From NCBI GenBank assembly GCA_029721435.1, contig CM056573.1:123839447-123903446 (forward strand): 64,000 nt of DNA, written 5' to 3'. The notes beneath the pieces were generated by a model. That model did no database searches. It worked only from the letters and a program-made list of their open reading frames with translations, and was not told the DNA's origin. This document shows positions 34,001 through 45,448 of the stretch, one piece after another; the first letter of the stretch is position 1, and every line of letters starts with the position of its first letter. Source of the DNA: Gymnothorax reevesii. Taxonomy: Eukaryota; Chordata; Actinopteri; Anguilliformes; Muraenidae. The position numbers were made by a program, and so were the translations under genes.

Positions 34001-37000
34001 GTGCAGGGATTAATCTGGAGTACCTGGAGAAAGCCTATGTAAACATGGGGAGAACATGCAAACTTCATAGAGAAAGGCCCAGGCCAGATTTGAATCTACA
34101 ACCTTTTTGCTGCAACACATCGCTGCTCAACCACATGGAGTAATCCTTGGTTCTTACGTGCGCATGTTCTCTGGTCATCGTTCAAGACAAAGCCCTCCTG
34201 ACACTGGCAGTGAAACGTGGCGTTCATGCTGATGCATATTTGGTCACAGTCATTTCCAAGGGCACAGTAATCAATACCTGCAACAGACAGAGTTGAGACA
34301 TTCCCCGGGCAGTGACAGTATGAGTTCTAATGTAGCACAGCAAGCAGGGTTAGAGCAGTTTATCAATAACTTCTATGAGTGGGTTTAAATTCAATGCATT
34401 ACAAGAAATGCCACTATCTAGGGGCAAAATTAATACATTTATGGGTGGAATAAAACCAGATTGATAATAGGAGCTGACGGTAGTGAACATGTATTTGGGC
34501 TTCATTTACCACAAAGCTCAAAAACACAAAGCCGAATTTCACCTTAAACCAATCTTGTGACTCCTCTAGCTGGTTTCAGTCACTTGACCACCTGCACACT
34601 AGCTGAGTGCATGATAGACAGCAAGTTCACAAGTTTTGCCGCCACACTACCATCTTAACCACTTTTGTTGAGCAACAGTCCAGTCAAGGCAAGCATAGAT
34701 CAACTGCGACCAGCTAGAAGCGTCAAACATATAGTCAAAACCAGCTCTGAATGCCAGATGGTGTTTTACTTTGATCAGCAGCTTGGCTTACAATTTTCAA
34801 CCGGGCGAGAGTGTTTTTAGCTCTGCTTGAAGATTTTGCAGATTAGATTTCTGTGTTTCACTTCTCCCTTACCGCACAGGGATTCCCGAAACTGGGAAGT
34901 GAGCTTCTCAATGACACCGTAGGTCTCCACGTAGAAGACGTGCTGATCCAAGGGAAAGCTGGCCATGAGCCGAAGGGACTGCATGTCGGCCCGGTCCACG
35001 CCAACAGCGTACATCTCAATCCCCGCTGCTCGAGCTGCCGCAGAAACTTCCTCCACCTTATCCTGCGGCCTGCCGTCCGTCACAATTATGGCCACCCTGG
35101 TAATGTTGGGGTTGTGCAGCCGGGCCCCGGATTCCTCAGTGAAGGCTTCATCTATGGTGGTCCTGATCGCCTGGCCAGTCATGGTGCCCGAGGACAGCGG
35201 CTCGATGCGGGCCAGCGCCCTCTTCAGCTCAATGCTGGTCATGTAGGTCTTGAGCTGGAACTCGATCTTCACCGTGCTGGCATAGTTGACCACTGCCACT
35301 CGAGTGCCATCTGGCCCAATGTCTAGCGTGTCCACCAAGTCGGAGAGAAACACCTTCACCTTCTCGAACTCGCCTGGACGCACGCTACGCGAGCTATCGA
35401 TGATGAAGACCAGGTCCAGAGGGCGGCTTTTGCATTGGTCTGACTCTGCTGGAAAAACCAGATTACTACAACTTACGGCACCAATCGCAAACTCAGTCGT
35501 CGTACCTGTTAGACTACAACAGGGATCACCAAATCTGGCCCATACTTACAATTGTAGCTCTAGTTTTCCTTCCCCTGGGTAACTCACAAATTAACTGAAC
35601 GATAAGTGCTTGAAATTGGACAGACAGGTTGTCTTTCCAATTGACTAATGAATATAGCAAAGGTGGAAAACCTTTGCTCATAGAGATGCTGCAAAAACAA
35701 ACCAGGCATTTGAAATATACTGCAACAAAAAATCTACAAGAGTATGCCTGCGTAATGACAGTTTTGTGACTGGGTTTCTATATTTTGGCATAAATGTAGC
35801 TTCCTTATCCCTTAAGAACCTTGGATAGGGTTCTGGTCAATGACAACTAAGCACAATTAGCCAGAGATGATAACAGCTTCTGTCAGGCATTAATAGCATA
35901 GAAGCAGACAAGAGCTAGTTGTGCAGAAGCGAAGCTTGACAGCATAAGCTCTTTGGTGGCTTTGCCGCAGTGAATATTCAAATTATTCTGTGTAAATGAA
36001 AACTTCTCAGCTGTTTTTTAATTGTGTTATTATTTTAATAAGTAGGTTGGTTCGTATTCATATTGTTATATTTCTGTACTTGGATTGTCTGTTGGTTTGT
36101 ATTATGAAGTTTTTTAATCAACATTGCAATCCACAGCTTTTCTGTTGATGTGCAAAATGATGATTAAACGCACCCATCAAAATAATACACCATCAGCTCT
36201 TCAGCGCAGTTTTTCCACATAGGGCATGAAAAACAGGCCCACAGGAAATTTTTGGAATTATGTCTTCAGGATTGAATGCATAGCCAGTCTCTTACATTTC
36301 AACATATCCTATAATCACCAAATAATTATGAATAGGAGTACTTTATTTCCCTCATTAATATTAAAAGTGCAATATTGTGATTGGTTTATGAAGTCTTTGT
36401 GTGAAGCAAGTCTTGTCTCAACTGGTAAAAAACCTGATCAATAAAACATTATGGGCTCAAGTTAAATTTAAGCTACTGGTAACCCACTATCAAAACACAA
36501 ATGACATAAAAATAATTGAAGAAAACTGAGAATCAAAAGTGACAGATGTTGCAGAAACAGTTGTATCACTTAATCTCAATGGACTCCAAATCTAAGGCAA
36601 ATTTATACACAAATAGTATTATGGTGCATTGAAAATGTATTTGCCCCCTTTCAGATTTCTCTGATTTTTACTTATTTGTCATATTTACAGTGCGTGTTCG
36701 GTTCAAACTCATTTTAATATAAGACAAAGACAATATAAGAAAACACAAAATGTAGCTTTAAAATGATCTTTCATTTATCAGAAATTAACAGTTATTCAAA
36801 ACTTATATTACCCATGTGAGAAAAAAAAAAAGCTCTCCTTAACCTATTAACTGGTTGTGCTGCCTTTGGCGACAACAGCTGCAATTAAATGTTTGTAATA
36901 CCTGGCAATGAGTCTAACATCGCAGTGGAGGAATTTTGGCCTACTCACCTCAGCAGGATTATTTTAATTCAACCAAATTGGACAGTTTTCAAATATTAAC

Positions 37001-40000
37001 TGCCTGTTTAAGGTCATGCCACAACATCTCGATCATATTAAAGTCAAGACTATGGCCAACTACTTCTGAATGATGATTTTGAGTCAATCACAGGGGGAAT
37101 TTTTTAATATTATATATTGATAATTATATATTATCATTTATTTAATTATACTTTGGACCATTATCCTGCAGCATAACCAAACTATACTTGAGCTTTAGGT
37201 AACAAACTGAGGGCCAGACAATTTCAGTATTTTCTAGTAGAAAGCAGAATTCATAGTTCAATCAAGTATAGCAAGTTGGTCCAACTGAACAGCAAAACAG
37301 TCCCAGACCATCACGCAACCACCACCATGTTTGACTGCCGGCAAGATGCTCTTATTATCAAATTCTGTGTTAGCTTTACACCAGATGTAACAAGACCCAT
37401 GTCTTCCTCTTTTGTCTCAGTCCACAGAATATAATTCCAAAAGTCTTTGGGGGTCATCAAGATGTTTTTATGACAAATGTGAGACAAGCGTTGTGTTTTT
37501 AATTTTTTTAGCCAGCGGTTGTTTTTGCCGGAAACTGTCAAATGGATGCCAGTTTTACCCAATCTCTTCCTTATCGTAGAATTATAAACACTGACCTTAA
37601 CTGAAGGTAGTGAGGCCTCAGTTCTTTAAATTTTAGTCTGGGTTCTCTTGTAACCTCCGGGATGAGTCGTCAACGCACTCTGGGAGGAATTTGGTTGCCC
37701 AACCACTCCTGGGAAGGACCACCACTGTACCTACTGTAGTACTCTCCATTTGTAGATAATGTCACTCACTATGGTTAACTGGAGTCCCCGAGCTTTATAA
37801 ATTGCCTTGTAAACCTTTCCGGACTGATTATTGTCAACAATTTTGTTGTACTTAAGTGATGTTTATATTCAACAGGGCTCACAATAATTATCCCTGGGTG
37901 TGCTGAACCTCATTATCAATAAAATCTGTTAAATTGGCAGAGAGAGTAACGAAAAGTGGTCAATTAGTTGTTCACATAAGGCCAGGAAGAGTTGGATAAC
38001 CTTTTTTCATTAGTAAGTAAAATTATCATTAACAAAACACTTTTTATTGTGTTAACTTGGGTTATCTTTATCTAGAATATAATAAATTTCATGATCTGAA
38101 ACAAATATGGAAAAATAGAGGAAATCAGTAAGGGGGCAAATACTTGTTTCTGGCATTGTGGATGCATTCGTGATAATTACAGATTTCACAATTGAAAAGA
38201 AACAGTGGGAAATTTCAAGTTGAAGAAAAGAGGCAAGCAAGGAATGAACATAGAATTCACAGAAAGACACTCGCTGAAAAAAATATTTGATTTATGTAGT
38301 TTGGTCAAGAAAAACCTTTTCGGTTCACTGAGGGGTCTTCTACCTGCGTCGGCACTGACGGTGAGGATGATGCTTCTTTGGGTACTGACCGGCTGCTCTG
38401 TTGGAGGGGGCGTGGTTGGTGGGGGCGTGGTGAGCTGTGGGTGTATGACCGGCGGCGATATCCTCGGTGGTTGGTGATAATATTGATAGCCATAAAACCT
38501 GTAATTATTGCCGTGTACTTTGGGCCACCAGAACAGGGAGAAGCGGTAGAGCGTTAGTTAACTGCATTGCCCCAGCAAGCGGGTAAGAAGACTGCAGCGT
38601 ATGGTGCAGTCTTGGGAGAGTGTGCTGCTATTAGCAATAGCGCGCTGCTAGGTCCTGGGGCCGATAGCCGCTGGAGTTTAAAAACAGCAAGGCAATTCTA
38701 TCGCACGCTTGAGCCCTTGTATAGAAGCCGGCAAGCGCGTCTACAGCAGCATATGAGCAAACAAAAATTTTCTACCTAGTGCGCACAGCCTGTAGACGAC
38801 AGTTGGTTATGTTGGCCCAACTCATACATATATAATTGTGCAATCGGAATCAGTAACGTTAGATTAATTGGCTATATAAGGCCTAATTCCATACCTATGC
38901 CGTGCGTCCTTTTCCTATGATTATTGCTTTAGGTGACCAATATCCAATTAAATGAACCTTTCTCCTAAGTATAACAGGTTAATAAAATTGTCACTATCAG
39001 GAATGAATCACAGCAGCATACAGACAGGACAATGACAATGTTGCCTAATGCAATTACTTTATTCGCGTAAATGCCAAATAACTCCATACAAGTATTCCTA
39101 ATTAATGGTTAGGCCTAAATTAGTTACATTTGAACAAGGTGCAAAGGCACTCCAACTATTTAAAAAATGTGAATTCAAACCAGTTCTATCTGCCTCATAT
39201 CCTGCATGAAAATATATTCCCCAAAATGCTAGGCTTACACTGTTAATGCTTTATTTTATTAAATTTAGTTTATTACACAATGAATAGCTAAGCTGTATAT
39301 TAGCAAAGAAGTCGGCAATATATTAGAGTAATGTTTCTCAAAGCGACTGTGAGGGGAAAAAAACATTTTTTTTTCATAATTTTAAATAGGAATCATGATG
39401 TTGCATCAGCAGGAACTGTCTTCCAGGATGTAAATACGAGTAATACAAAACAATGATAAAACCACAGATTGTGTAAATAGCCCAGCTACCACTGAAAATT
39501 GCCCAGGACCAAAACTCTATGATGGTTAATGAACAAGATTCCAAAATCTATTAATTTCGCTGAACATAGGCTAAACTGTGATAAATAAAACTAAAGAGAA
39601 AGGAAGCCTACCCTGTCCCATAGATTTTCTTTAAAAAAAAAACACACACACATTTCCATTCGGCTTACAATCAAAATTGACTCGGTGTCATGAAAGCCTT
39701 GGCCAGATAGTTTTAGTATTGAATAGGCCTATATCCAGGAACGAAAAACAGAGGTATGCCCCGCTGCATGTAGCCCAAGAAAAAAAAATGCCGACTGTTA
39801 AGTTGGTTAAACCAAAGATAGAAAAGCAACTGTTTGAAAGGTGGATAAAAACCTACCTCTTGAATTAAGTGTATTGTGCAGAGGATGCAGATTCGGATGC
39901 AAGTGCGGTCGCGGAACAGGTCTCGCCGCATGTCGCGGTCGGTCGTATCCATAAAGCCTGTAAGTTCCTCGGACTTCGCACACCAGAGCGGACAAACAGC

Positions 40001-40028
40001 ACAGCACAGCTCCGAATAAGGAATTCAT
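30988..40028 (-). CDS. matn3: Matrilin-3-type cartilage matrix protein (8 exons, complete)
   Basis: This is a secreted adaptor of the cartilage and bone matrix that links collagens, COMP and proteoglycans. Exons 39857-40028, 38344-38517, 34873-35448, 34158-34277, 33088-33543, 32323-32475, 31263-31364 and 30988-31043 join in phase to 602 codons. Order: signal peptide ([21 protein letters not shown]), basic Arg/His/Pro segment (22-57), Pro/Thr-rich linker (58-115), vWA1 (about 120-305, MIDAS DSSRS, GTMTG, TDG), one EGF (308-347), vWA2 (about 360-545, DGSKS, GSMTG, TDG) and a coiled coil with a CxC pair. vWA1 ([27 protein letters not shown]) and the position between wdr35 and laptm4a say MATN3. 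Mammalian MATN3 has four EGFs and only one vWA, so this architecture looks like matrilin-1. The Pro/Thr exon recalls fish matn3b, so the a/b suffix is open. Confidence 0.93.
31044..31262 (-). other. U12-type AT-AC intron in the matrilin coiled coil
   Basis: The 5' end is ATATCCTT, the exact U12 donor. The branch site TCCTTAAC lies at 31054-31061, about 11 bases before the terminal AC at 31044. Reading through instead of splicing would give a stop 15 codons on. An AT-AC intron at this place is a known hallmark of matrilin genes. Length 219 bases. Confidence 0.92.
31263..31364 (-). CDS. matn3: matn3 exon 7 (coiled-coil start)
   Basis: It encodes [20 protein letters not shown] and continues [12 protein letters not shown]. 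The PCKCE pair corresponds to the interchain disulphide site of matrilins (DPCACES in matrilin-1). Acceptor TATTTAG; the donor is AT-type (ATATCCTT). Confidence 0.92.
31404..31472. repeat. (CA)n microsatellite
   Basis: CACACACA with CGCACA interruptions in matn3 intron 6, about 40 bases upstream of exon 7 in the gene's sense. Confidence 0.9.
31558..31636. repeat. Short near-perfect hairpin (79 nt)
   Basis: AATTGAAGCACCTATTACTA...CCCCATAAGTCA pairs with TGACTTTTGGGG...TTAGTAATCAGTGCTTCAATT over about 34 bases per arm with two or three mismatches and a loop near 9 bases. It lies in matn3 intron 6. The size fits a pre-miRNA as well as a tiny MITE. Confidence 0.65.
32323..32475 (-). CDS. matn3: matn3 exon 6 (end of vWA2)
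   Basis: It encodes [20 protein letters not shown]...[20 protein letters not shown]...VCS. The terminal Cys is expected at the end of a matrilin vWA. Acceptor CCTACAG, donor GTAAGG. Confidence 0.94.
33088..33543 (-). CDS. matn3: matn3 exon 5 (second vWA domain)
   Basis: It encodes [20 protein letters not shown]...[16 protein letters not shown]...[13 protein letters not shown]...[12 protein letters not shown]. The MIDAS motif DxSxS, the Thr in GSMTG and the Asp in TDG are intact, and an NST sequon is present. It resembles vWA2 of matrilin-1 and -2, not vWA1 of this gene. Acceptor GATCACAG, donor GTGAAC. Confidence 0.95.
33826..34135 (-). repeat. Degenerate fish interspersed repeat, inverted
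   Basis: Decayed copy of the repeat at 25906-26190 (GAGCCTATTTCATC, GAACATGCAAACTTCATAG), in matn3 intron 4. Confidence 0.55.
34158..34277 (-). CDS. matn3: matn3 exon 4 (single EGF-like domain)
   Basis: It encodes [19 protein letters not shown]...[19 protein letters not shown], with six cysteines in EGF spacing and an NAT sequon. Acceptor TGTTGCAG, donor GTAAGA, both phase 1. No further EGF exon was found between the two vWA exons. Confidence 0.93.
34873..35448 (-). CDS. matn3: matn3 exon 3 (first vWA domain)
   Basis: A 192-codon exon: [20 protein letters not shown]...[20 protein letters not shown]...[12 protein letters not shown]...[10 protein letters not shown]...[13 protein letters not shown]...ESLC. 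Closest to human MATN3 vWA. Acceptor TTTTCCAG, donor GTAAGG. The MIDAS residues are intact. Confidence 0.96.
36620..38162 (-). mobile_element. Degenerate Tc1-like transposon
   Basis: Ends carry the inverted phrase AAGTATTTGCCCCCTT / AAGGGGGCAAATACTT, followed inside by similar T-rich stretches, a common fish Tc1-type end. On the minus strand at 37311-37562, the fragment [20 protein letters not shown] resembles the region around the first catalytic Asp of Tc1 transposases. Stops and frameshifts make it dead. It lies in matn3 intron 2. Confidence 0.8.
38344..38517 (-). CDS. matn3: matn3 exon 2 (Pro/Thr-rich linker)
   Basis: In the only frame that joins both neighbours (phase 1 to phase 1, 58 codons) it reads [20 protein letters not shown]...[20 protein letters not shown]...LTVSADA. 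Acceptor TGGCCCAAAG, donor GTAGAA. Pro/Thr runs suggest O-glycosylation. A Pro/Ser/Thr-rich exon is described for zebrafish matrilin-3b. The acceptor is weaker than the others; the alternative CAG at 38496 would break phase. Confidence 0.75.
39857..40028 (-). CDS. matn3: matn3 exon 1 (signal peptide, basic segment)
   Basis: The ATG at 40028, in the context AACAATGA, starts [20 protein letters not shown], a clear signal peptide, then [20 protein letters not shown], a basic segment like that after the mammalian MATN3 signal. Donor GTAGGT, phase 1. The frame is open upstream, but only this Met leads straight into the signal peptide. Confidence 0.88.
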
Positions 40029-40110
40029 TGTTAAGCGGTTTGTTCTTCTCACATCAGCCAAACCTCCTGCGCTGCCTTCTAGTTGCCTGGTTTCCCTGAG
40101 GGCAGTGGGC

Positions 40111-40119
40111 AAATTTAAA
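40111..40119 (-). promoter_or_regulatory. TATA-like element upstream of matn3
   Basis: TTTAAATTT lies about 85 bases upstream of the ATG, a plausible core promoter position. Weak evidence. Confidence 0.25.
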
Positions 40120-40419
40120 GAGCATTGACTGAGGCACGTGTAAGAATTTTATCCAATCCAAAGTAAGTTCTAATGTGAAAAAAATGAGAACGTCCTTATT
40201 TGGGGATTTCCACTCGTATGGGATATCCTTTCAAAATGGAATAGCCAATTATTCGTAATATATCCACGAACCAATATTTCTACCTACAGTTCTAAGGCCT
40301 TTATGTTTTTATCTGGACATTTCCACAGTGAAGTGAAAACAACGTAGGATATTATTTGAGAGATAAACTACGATAACAAAAGTAGGCTATTATGTTAGTC
40401 TGATTACATTTATTTTTAA

Positions 40420-40451
<32 letters not shown>

Positions 40452-41846
40452 GCCTAAAAGTGAAATAAAATACATTGAGGTAAAAAAAAAATTCACATGG
40501 GCCTATGATGACTTGCATGAAGGAGTAGCCCATTTCTGCTCTTTTTGTTATTCATTCAAAACATCAAGCTGATCATTTAAATGAAATTTAGGAATAATGT
40601 GAGCTCAGTGGATGTTGGCTATATATAATAGGAAACCTACGTATACCCTCTTCTATGAAACCCACTAACAGAAGAGCATAAATGCCGGATGGGTCAGGTC
40701 ACTGAGGGAAGTTAATTACATCTGAAATACTTCTCAGCAATTCATTTTTGCCGTCGTAGCCTACACAAGATGGCGCTCTATTCACTTTAATCGTATTTGA
40801 ACTTAAATTGCCTATTTTTTTAAGCATTGCGCAATGAGGACATTTGCTTTCGCATTCCTTTTGAGGTTTCAGTCACACATCAAATGCTTTTTCTTTCTAA
40901 TTAAAAAATGACAGTAATTAAAAAATCGCGAGTATGGACTCAGTAATGAAGTAAAACAGTAAATGTCAGTTCTACACTAAACAGTGCACGACTTGACTTC
41001 AATCAACTTTCTAAGTTTTTTTTTTTTTAATAACACAGGACACTTTCTTAAAGGAGAAAATCGCCGTGTGCCGATTTTCTACGGAAGCCAATTCTGAATG
41101 TCTCATGACTCAAATGTAATGAAATTATGCTACCCTTAGCAAGCTCCAGAAAGGTACAAAAACTGCCCACTTAAGAAATATTCAACAAGCCATTATTTTC
41201 ACAATTCAGTTTATGCACTATTCCTTCTGTAATATTTTCCCTGCAGGCCTAGTTACAGTAGTTCAATTGGGTTCTGCCATCAATTCAAACAGAGAATGTC
41301 TATATAACAAAGATACATTGAACCTCTTTTTGGTGAAATTTAATGGGGCCATTTTAATGGTCTGGTCTGGAGCACGGCATCACGAAGACGGTTGGGGGAA
41401 TAAGACCAACCTTGCCCCCCGTTCCACAAACGATTGGGGGAATAGCCACTTTAGAGTGGATATCCCAACCCCCCTGAGAAAGGGAAAGATGATCATCTGC
41501 TTGTTCCGTAATCTTTAAATCTCAAATTTACAGATGAGCCCTGAATGTCCAGGATTAGATACAAATTCCCTGTAGCAGGCAAGAGCTAGCAGTCCTAGAG
41601 TTTGTGGAAAAATATTTTGCAAGAAAGTGAGATTAAACTGGGAAACTCTGTTAGTTTTTCGCGAGCTATTATGTGCTGATTGCCAGGGTTTTTTCACATG
41701 CCGTGTGAGTGTGAGGTTCATGGTGTAATGTTTGCTGGTGGGTCACTCACAAGGAAGTAATAGCCTGCTGCCACTGCTGAATCTTCTCATCACCATGTTC
41801 TTGTGTTACAATTTTTGGGGTTTCTGTTAAATTGGAAGTGTCCCGG

Positions 41847-42205
41847 CAGCACTGTGGCTAGCGCTGTCACCTCAAAGCCAGACAGTTGTGGGATTGAATG
41901 CAGACTTTCATGTGCGGTGCTTTCGCGTTTTCCCCTTGTTCACGTAGGTTTCCACATAGAGTCTAAAGTCATGCGTAGTGAATGTCCCAGTTCTTGAAAA
42001 ATGTTTTGCCTCTGGTCTCTGCTTCTATCTGCATCAGTGGAAGAAAAGAGATGGAGTCTTTCGAGTATTGGAAAGCACCCACTCAATGGAAGACCTACTG
42101 CCCAATGGTAAGAATATGTGAGTGATTAGTGTGTTTGATGGATTGGTGAACAGTCCAGAATGAATTTCTGCTGCGCACCTATTGAATGCTGGGATGAACT
42201 CCAAG
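41847..42205 (+). repeat. Degenerate fish interspersed repeat
   Basis: Opens CGGCAGCACTGTGGCTAGCG and continues CTGTCACCTCAAAGCCAGAC with GGGATTGAATGC, the decayed tRNA-like head of the same family as 42478-42790. The middle is diverged. Confidence 0.5.
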
Positions 42206-42477
42206 CGCCCCCACCCCCCCACCAAGTGAACCTTACCAGGAATAAGAAGTTTGAAAATTGATTTAAAGAACTAGGCTCCAGGCATCAGGAAACACAATGA
42301 TGGACTTTAACTTGGCAACGGAGGATGCATGGTTGCTAAGATGAAATATTGCCTTATGCAGCTTCCCAATAGTGCACTTTAAATGTACAATAAAATATGG
42401 TTTTAATGAGATAGAACTATTCCTCTGGTTGGTTATACTGTCCACATAAGATTACTAAATATGCTGGTTCTTCCGGT

Positions 42478-42790
42478 ATGGGCAGCACAGTGGGTGGCAC
42501 TGTTGCCTCACAAGAAGATTATGTTTGAATCTCTGTTCACATGGGTTTCTTCTGAGGACTCCAGTTTCCTCCAACAGCCCAAAGACATGCATGTCAGGCT
42601 AATCGGAGATGCTAAATTGCTCATAGCTATACGCATGTCAGTGAATGGTGTGTGTGAGTCCTGTGACAGATTGGTGACCTGTGGAGCACGTGTCCCTGCT
42701 TTTCATCCAGTTTGCTGGGATTGGCTCCTCCTCCCCCTATACTGTGATGAGGAGGAAGCAGTGTAGCTGGTGGATTGATTGATGGATGGG
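42478..42790 (+). repeat. Fish interspersed repeat, sense copy
   Basis: GGGCAGCACAGTGGGTGGCA...CAGCCCAAAGACATGCATGT...GCTAAATTGCTCATAGC...GGTGACCTGTGG, ending GATTGATTGATGGATGG. A typical full-length if diverged copy. The open frame inside is an artefact. Confidence 0.7.
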
Positions 42791-43584
42791 CACTTCCTGA
42801 GACTTCTGACCATTTGAAGAGTTGATATATATCCGCACTGATTTATTTATTTTTTTTTAATATCAAGTGTTTTCTATTTGAGAGTTCAGGTCTGGTGTTG
42901 GCCCCACAGCTGCTCTGTAAAACCTCCATCACGGCCTCCTGTAAAAAGTACCATACAACTGAAATTCAATTGAACCAATTTGACATTATGCCATGATTGC
43001 AATTTCCTGTAATTTTTTCTGTGTGGGTGAGAGAGATGGTCAGTTTTAAAATCCATGATGTCAGTGCTGTTGCAAAGCCATGCAGCACCGACTACCTGCT
43101 AAGTCAATTTAGCCTCATAAAACCCTCCGCTCTCCCAAACGCATGAATTATTCATTTCGTTCTCCTGAATCTCAAGTGTTTCCATTGGCAGATTTAATTC
43201 AAGTCATTTCTGATCTCTGCAAATTCATGAGGATGGTCCTGTACTATGGAGTTCACGCTTGTTTTCATGTGAAGTAGGGATTGTAGATGAATAATATAAT
43301 GTTAATACCCAAGCCAGTCTCAGAAAGATGCTTTGAAAAAAAAACCTTTTTTTTTTTGTGCTTATTGAAATGGATCTAGGATTTTGTAAACCATTAAAGT
43401 TTCCAATCTTCCAACACATGCTCCTTCCACAGAACTGGGACTCAGGGGTTAACAGGAAACTGATATTAAAAGGGCTGTCCTAATATTTACCCAATAACAT
43501 TCTGCCCTGCACAGGATGTCTCTTGACACTCAACTAGAAAACATACTTCCAGTTTTTAACTCTCATCCCCTACTGGTGGAGAAT

Positions 43585-43790
43585 ATAGCCCACTGGCAAA
43601 GGTGTCCGACTCCGACTTGAAAGGTCCGTGCTACAAGCCCCAGGGTCTCCACCAGAAGATCACTGCTGCAGTTTGGCCCTTGAGCAAGGCCCTTAATCCC
43701 TCAAGAGTTTCTCTCCTACCTGCTCATTCTATTCAACAGCAAATCCATTGAGATAAGTGTCAGCTAAAGCACTTCTGAAATGACATAGTT
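43585..43790 (+). mobile_element. tRNA-derived SINE (HE1-like tail)
   Basis: A diverged tRNA-like head (GGTCCGTGCTACAAGCCCCA), then TTGAGCAAGGCCCTTAATCC and GAGATAAGTGTCAGCTAAAG, phrases shared with common fish tRNA-SINEs. Confidence 0.6.
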
Positions 43791-45010
43791 AGAATTTACT
43801 GCAGAGCACAGTGTTACTATGTAAGGAAGGCAAAACTGCACAACACACCTGATCACTGCCCTCACCAGCCCCACTCAGCGTGTAGTGTGCAGCATAGAGG
43901 CCAAGAGTCATCCGTCTGGCTGAATCCAAAATGTCCAGCCATCTCCCGCACCAACAGGCTGGCAGACTCAGTGGGTGCGCTCCCAGGAAGCAGTGTGGTT
44001 AGGGCTGTCCAATTCTGCCATTACACTTTTCTCAATTGATTTGGACCAGATTTATGGCAGCTGAGGCTATTAATGTGAAATTCATCACATTTGCCTACTT
44101 GTGCACAACACTACAGCAGCTTTCATTATTCATTTTACAAACGGGATGTTTTAGCACAGTTACTCAAATGATTGAGCAGTCAGTTAGCAGCATAAGAATA
44201 TTCTAGCACAGTAGGCACACTTCCATAAATATTTTGATCACCTTTGTCGATGCCAAAAGAAAATTTTGTTAGCCGTGATCGATTCTTTGACAGACTGGAA
44301 CATGAATTTAAGGTTTTGGTTAACAGCCTTTTGCAGGTTACCTTTTGCACACATAAGCGGTTTCAAAAAAACGAATTGTGAGGGTCAAAAACCTGTTTGA
44401 AGAAATGTGTCGAGGCTCTTTAGAGTAATCACAATTAAAGCAATTCTTACCTTTCTGGCATTTTTACAGTTCTATTTAGTAATCTTAAAATGCTCCTAAG
44501 CAGCGTATGGCACACTAAAATGTAAAAGAAATCCACCATGTGTTCTGATAAAAGTCTGACCAATCATTTTCTTCGGTCCGAATAAAATGATTTGCCGAGC
44601 TTCCTGTCTGTCATCCGTTGCTGTGCCCCTTTCAGTTGCCTACCTCTGTCACCGCTTGAGAGTCCCGGGCCTCTCTGGCAGAGCAGCAGAGCGGTAGAGA
44701 CAAAACAGGTACTCAACAAAGTTAGCCTGCCAATAAAACAGCTGCAACTGCTCTTGATTTATAATGTTACCGGGAAAATTCTGGTGAGGTAAGACGTTAT
44801 GACAGCAGTTCTGCAAGATTCTCCCGAAAAACGACGCATCTGACACTAAACAAACAGCCGCTGAAATGCTATAATTCCTATAATAACGTTAATGGGAGTT
44901 CGTCAGACGTTACGAGGGCATTTTATTTTATACCACGCATAGAATTAAATTATGCAATTACTGTTAGTTAGTTTTCACTCTAAATCTGACTCCATTGCCC
45001 CGTTTCAAGA

Positions 45011-45165
45011 TGCTTTCACACCGGACGCGAGAAATTTTTTGTACAACAGATTACATTCAAAGTCAATGCAAAGACGCGAATACGTGCGAGATTTGCGTCT
45101 TTGCATTGACTTTGACTGTAATCTGTCGTGCGAAAAATCCGTTTTGCGTCCCGTGTGAAAAGACC
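45011..45165. mobile_element. Palindromic MITE
   Basis: TTTCACACCGGACGCGAGAA... and ...CGTCCCGTGTGAAA are ends of arms of about 68 bases, including AACAGATTACATTCAAAGTC and TCAATGCAAAGACGCGAA, that pair almost fully with a short loop. No coding content. Confidence 0.75.
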
Positions 45166-45438
45166 TTCATTCGCGCTGCTCACTTTCTCACCGCACGCGT
45201 CAGCGGAGGAGGGGAGCCTCAGAGGTCAGGCAGGGGGAAGAGGGTGGGACTATGGAGGAAGGTGGAGTTGTTCATGCTCAAATTTTTACTAGCTGCTGTG
45301 CCGCATGCCAGAAAGGTAAGAATTGCTTTAAGCCCGTGAGAGAGTTAATGTGGAGTCTCCACAGTGCAATCCTAGGAACTCAAAGGAATACAAAAAGAGG
45401 GAACTTGCACCAAGATTAGATAAAATTTTTTCTAAACA

Positions 45439-45448
45439 TTTATTTATT
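45439..45448 (-). terminator. Poly(A) signals of laptm4a
   Basis: Two overlapping AATAAA hexamers on the minus strand about 800 bases beyond the stop codon. They imply a 3' UTR of about 45420-46239, which is AT-rich with poly-A and poly-T runs. Confidence 0.55.

Larger units (their letters stand above)
40029..45438. other. Intergenic region between matn3 and laptm4a
   Basis: About 5.4 kb with an (AAT)n tract (40430-40452), SINE-like repeats at 41847-42205, 42478-42790 and 43585-43790, and a palindromic MITE at 45011-45165. No coding signal was recognised. matn3 promoter elements are expected near its right-hand start. Confidence 0.55.

Noticed and set aside
34853..35326. 157-codon plus-strand open frame
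   Set aside because: Antisense shadow of the vWA1 exon; the minus frame has exact matrilin motifs.
38305..38493. Arg/Ser-rich reading of matn3 exon 2
   Set aside because: That frame ends in phase 0 and would throw the vWA1 exon out of frame; the Pro/Thr frame joins on both sides.
40029..40112. Upstream in-frame Met codons of matn3 (start near 40112)
   Set aside because: They would place 28 charged residues before the signal peptide; the Met at 40028 starts it directly.
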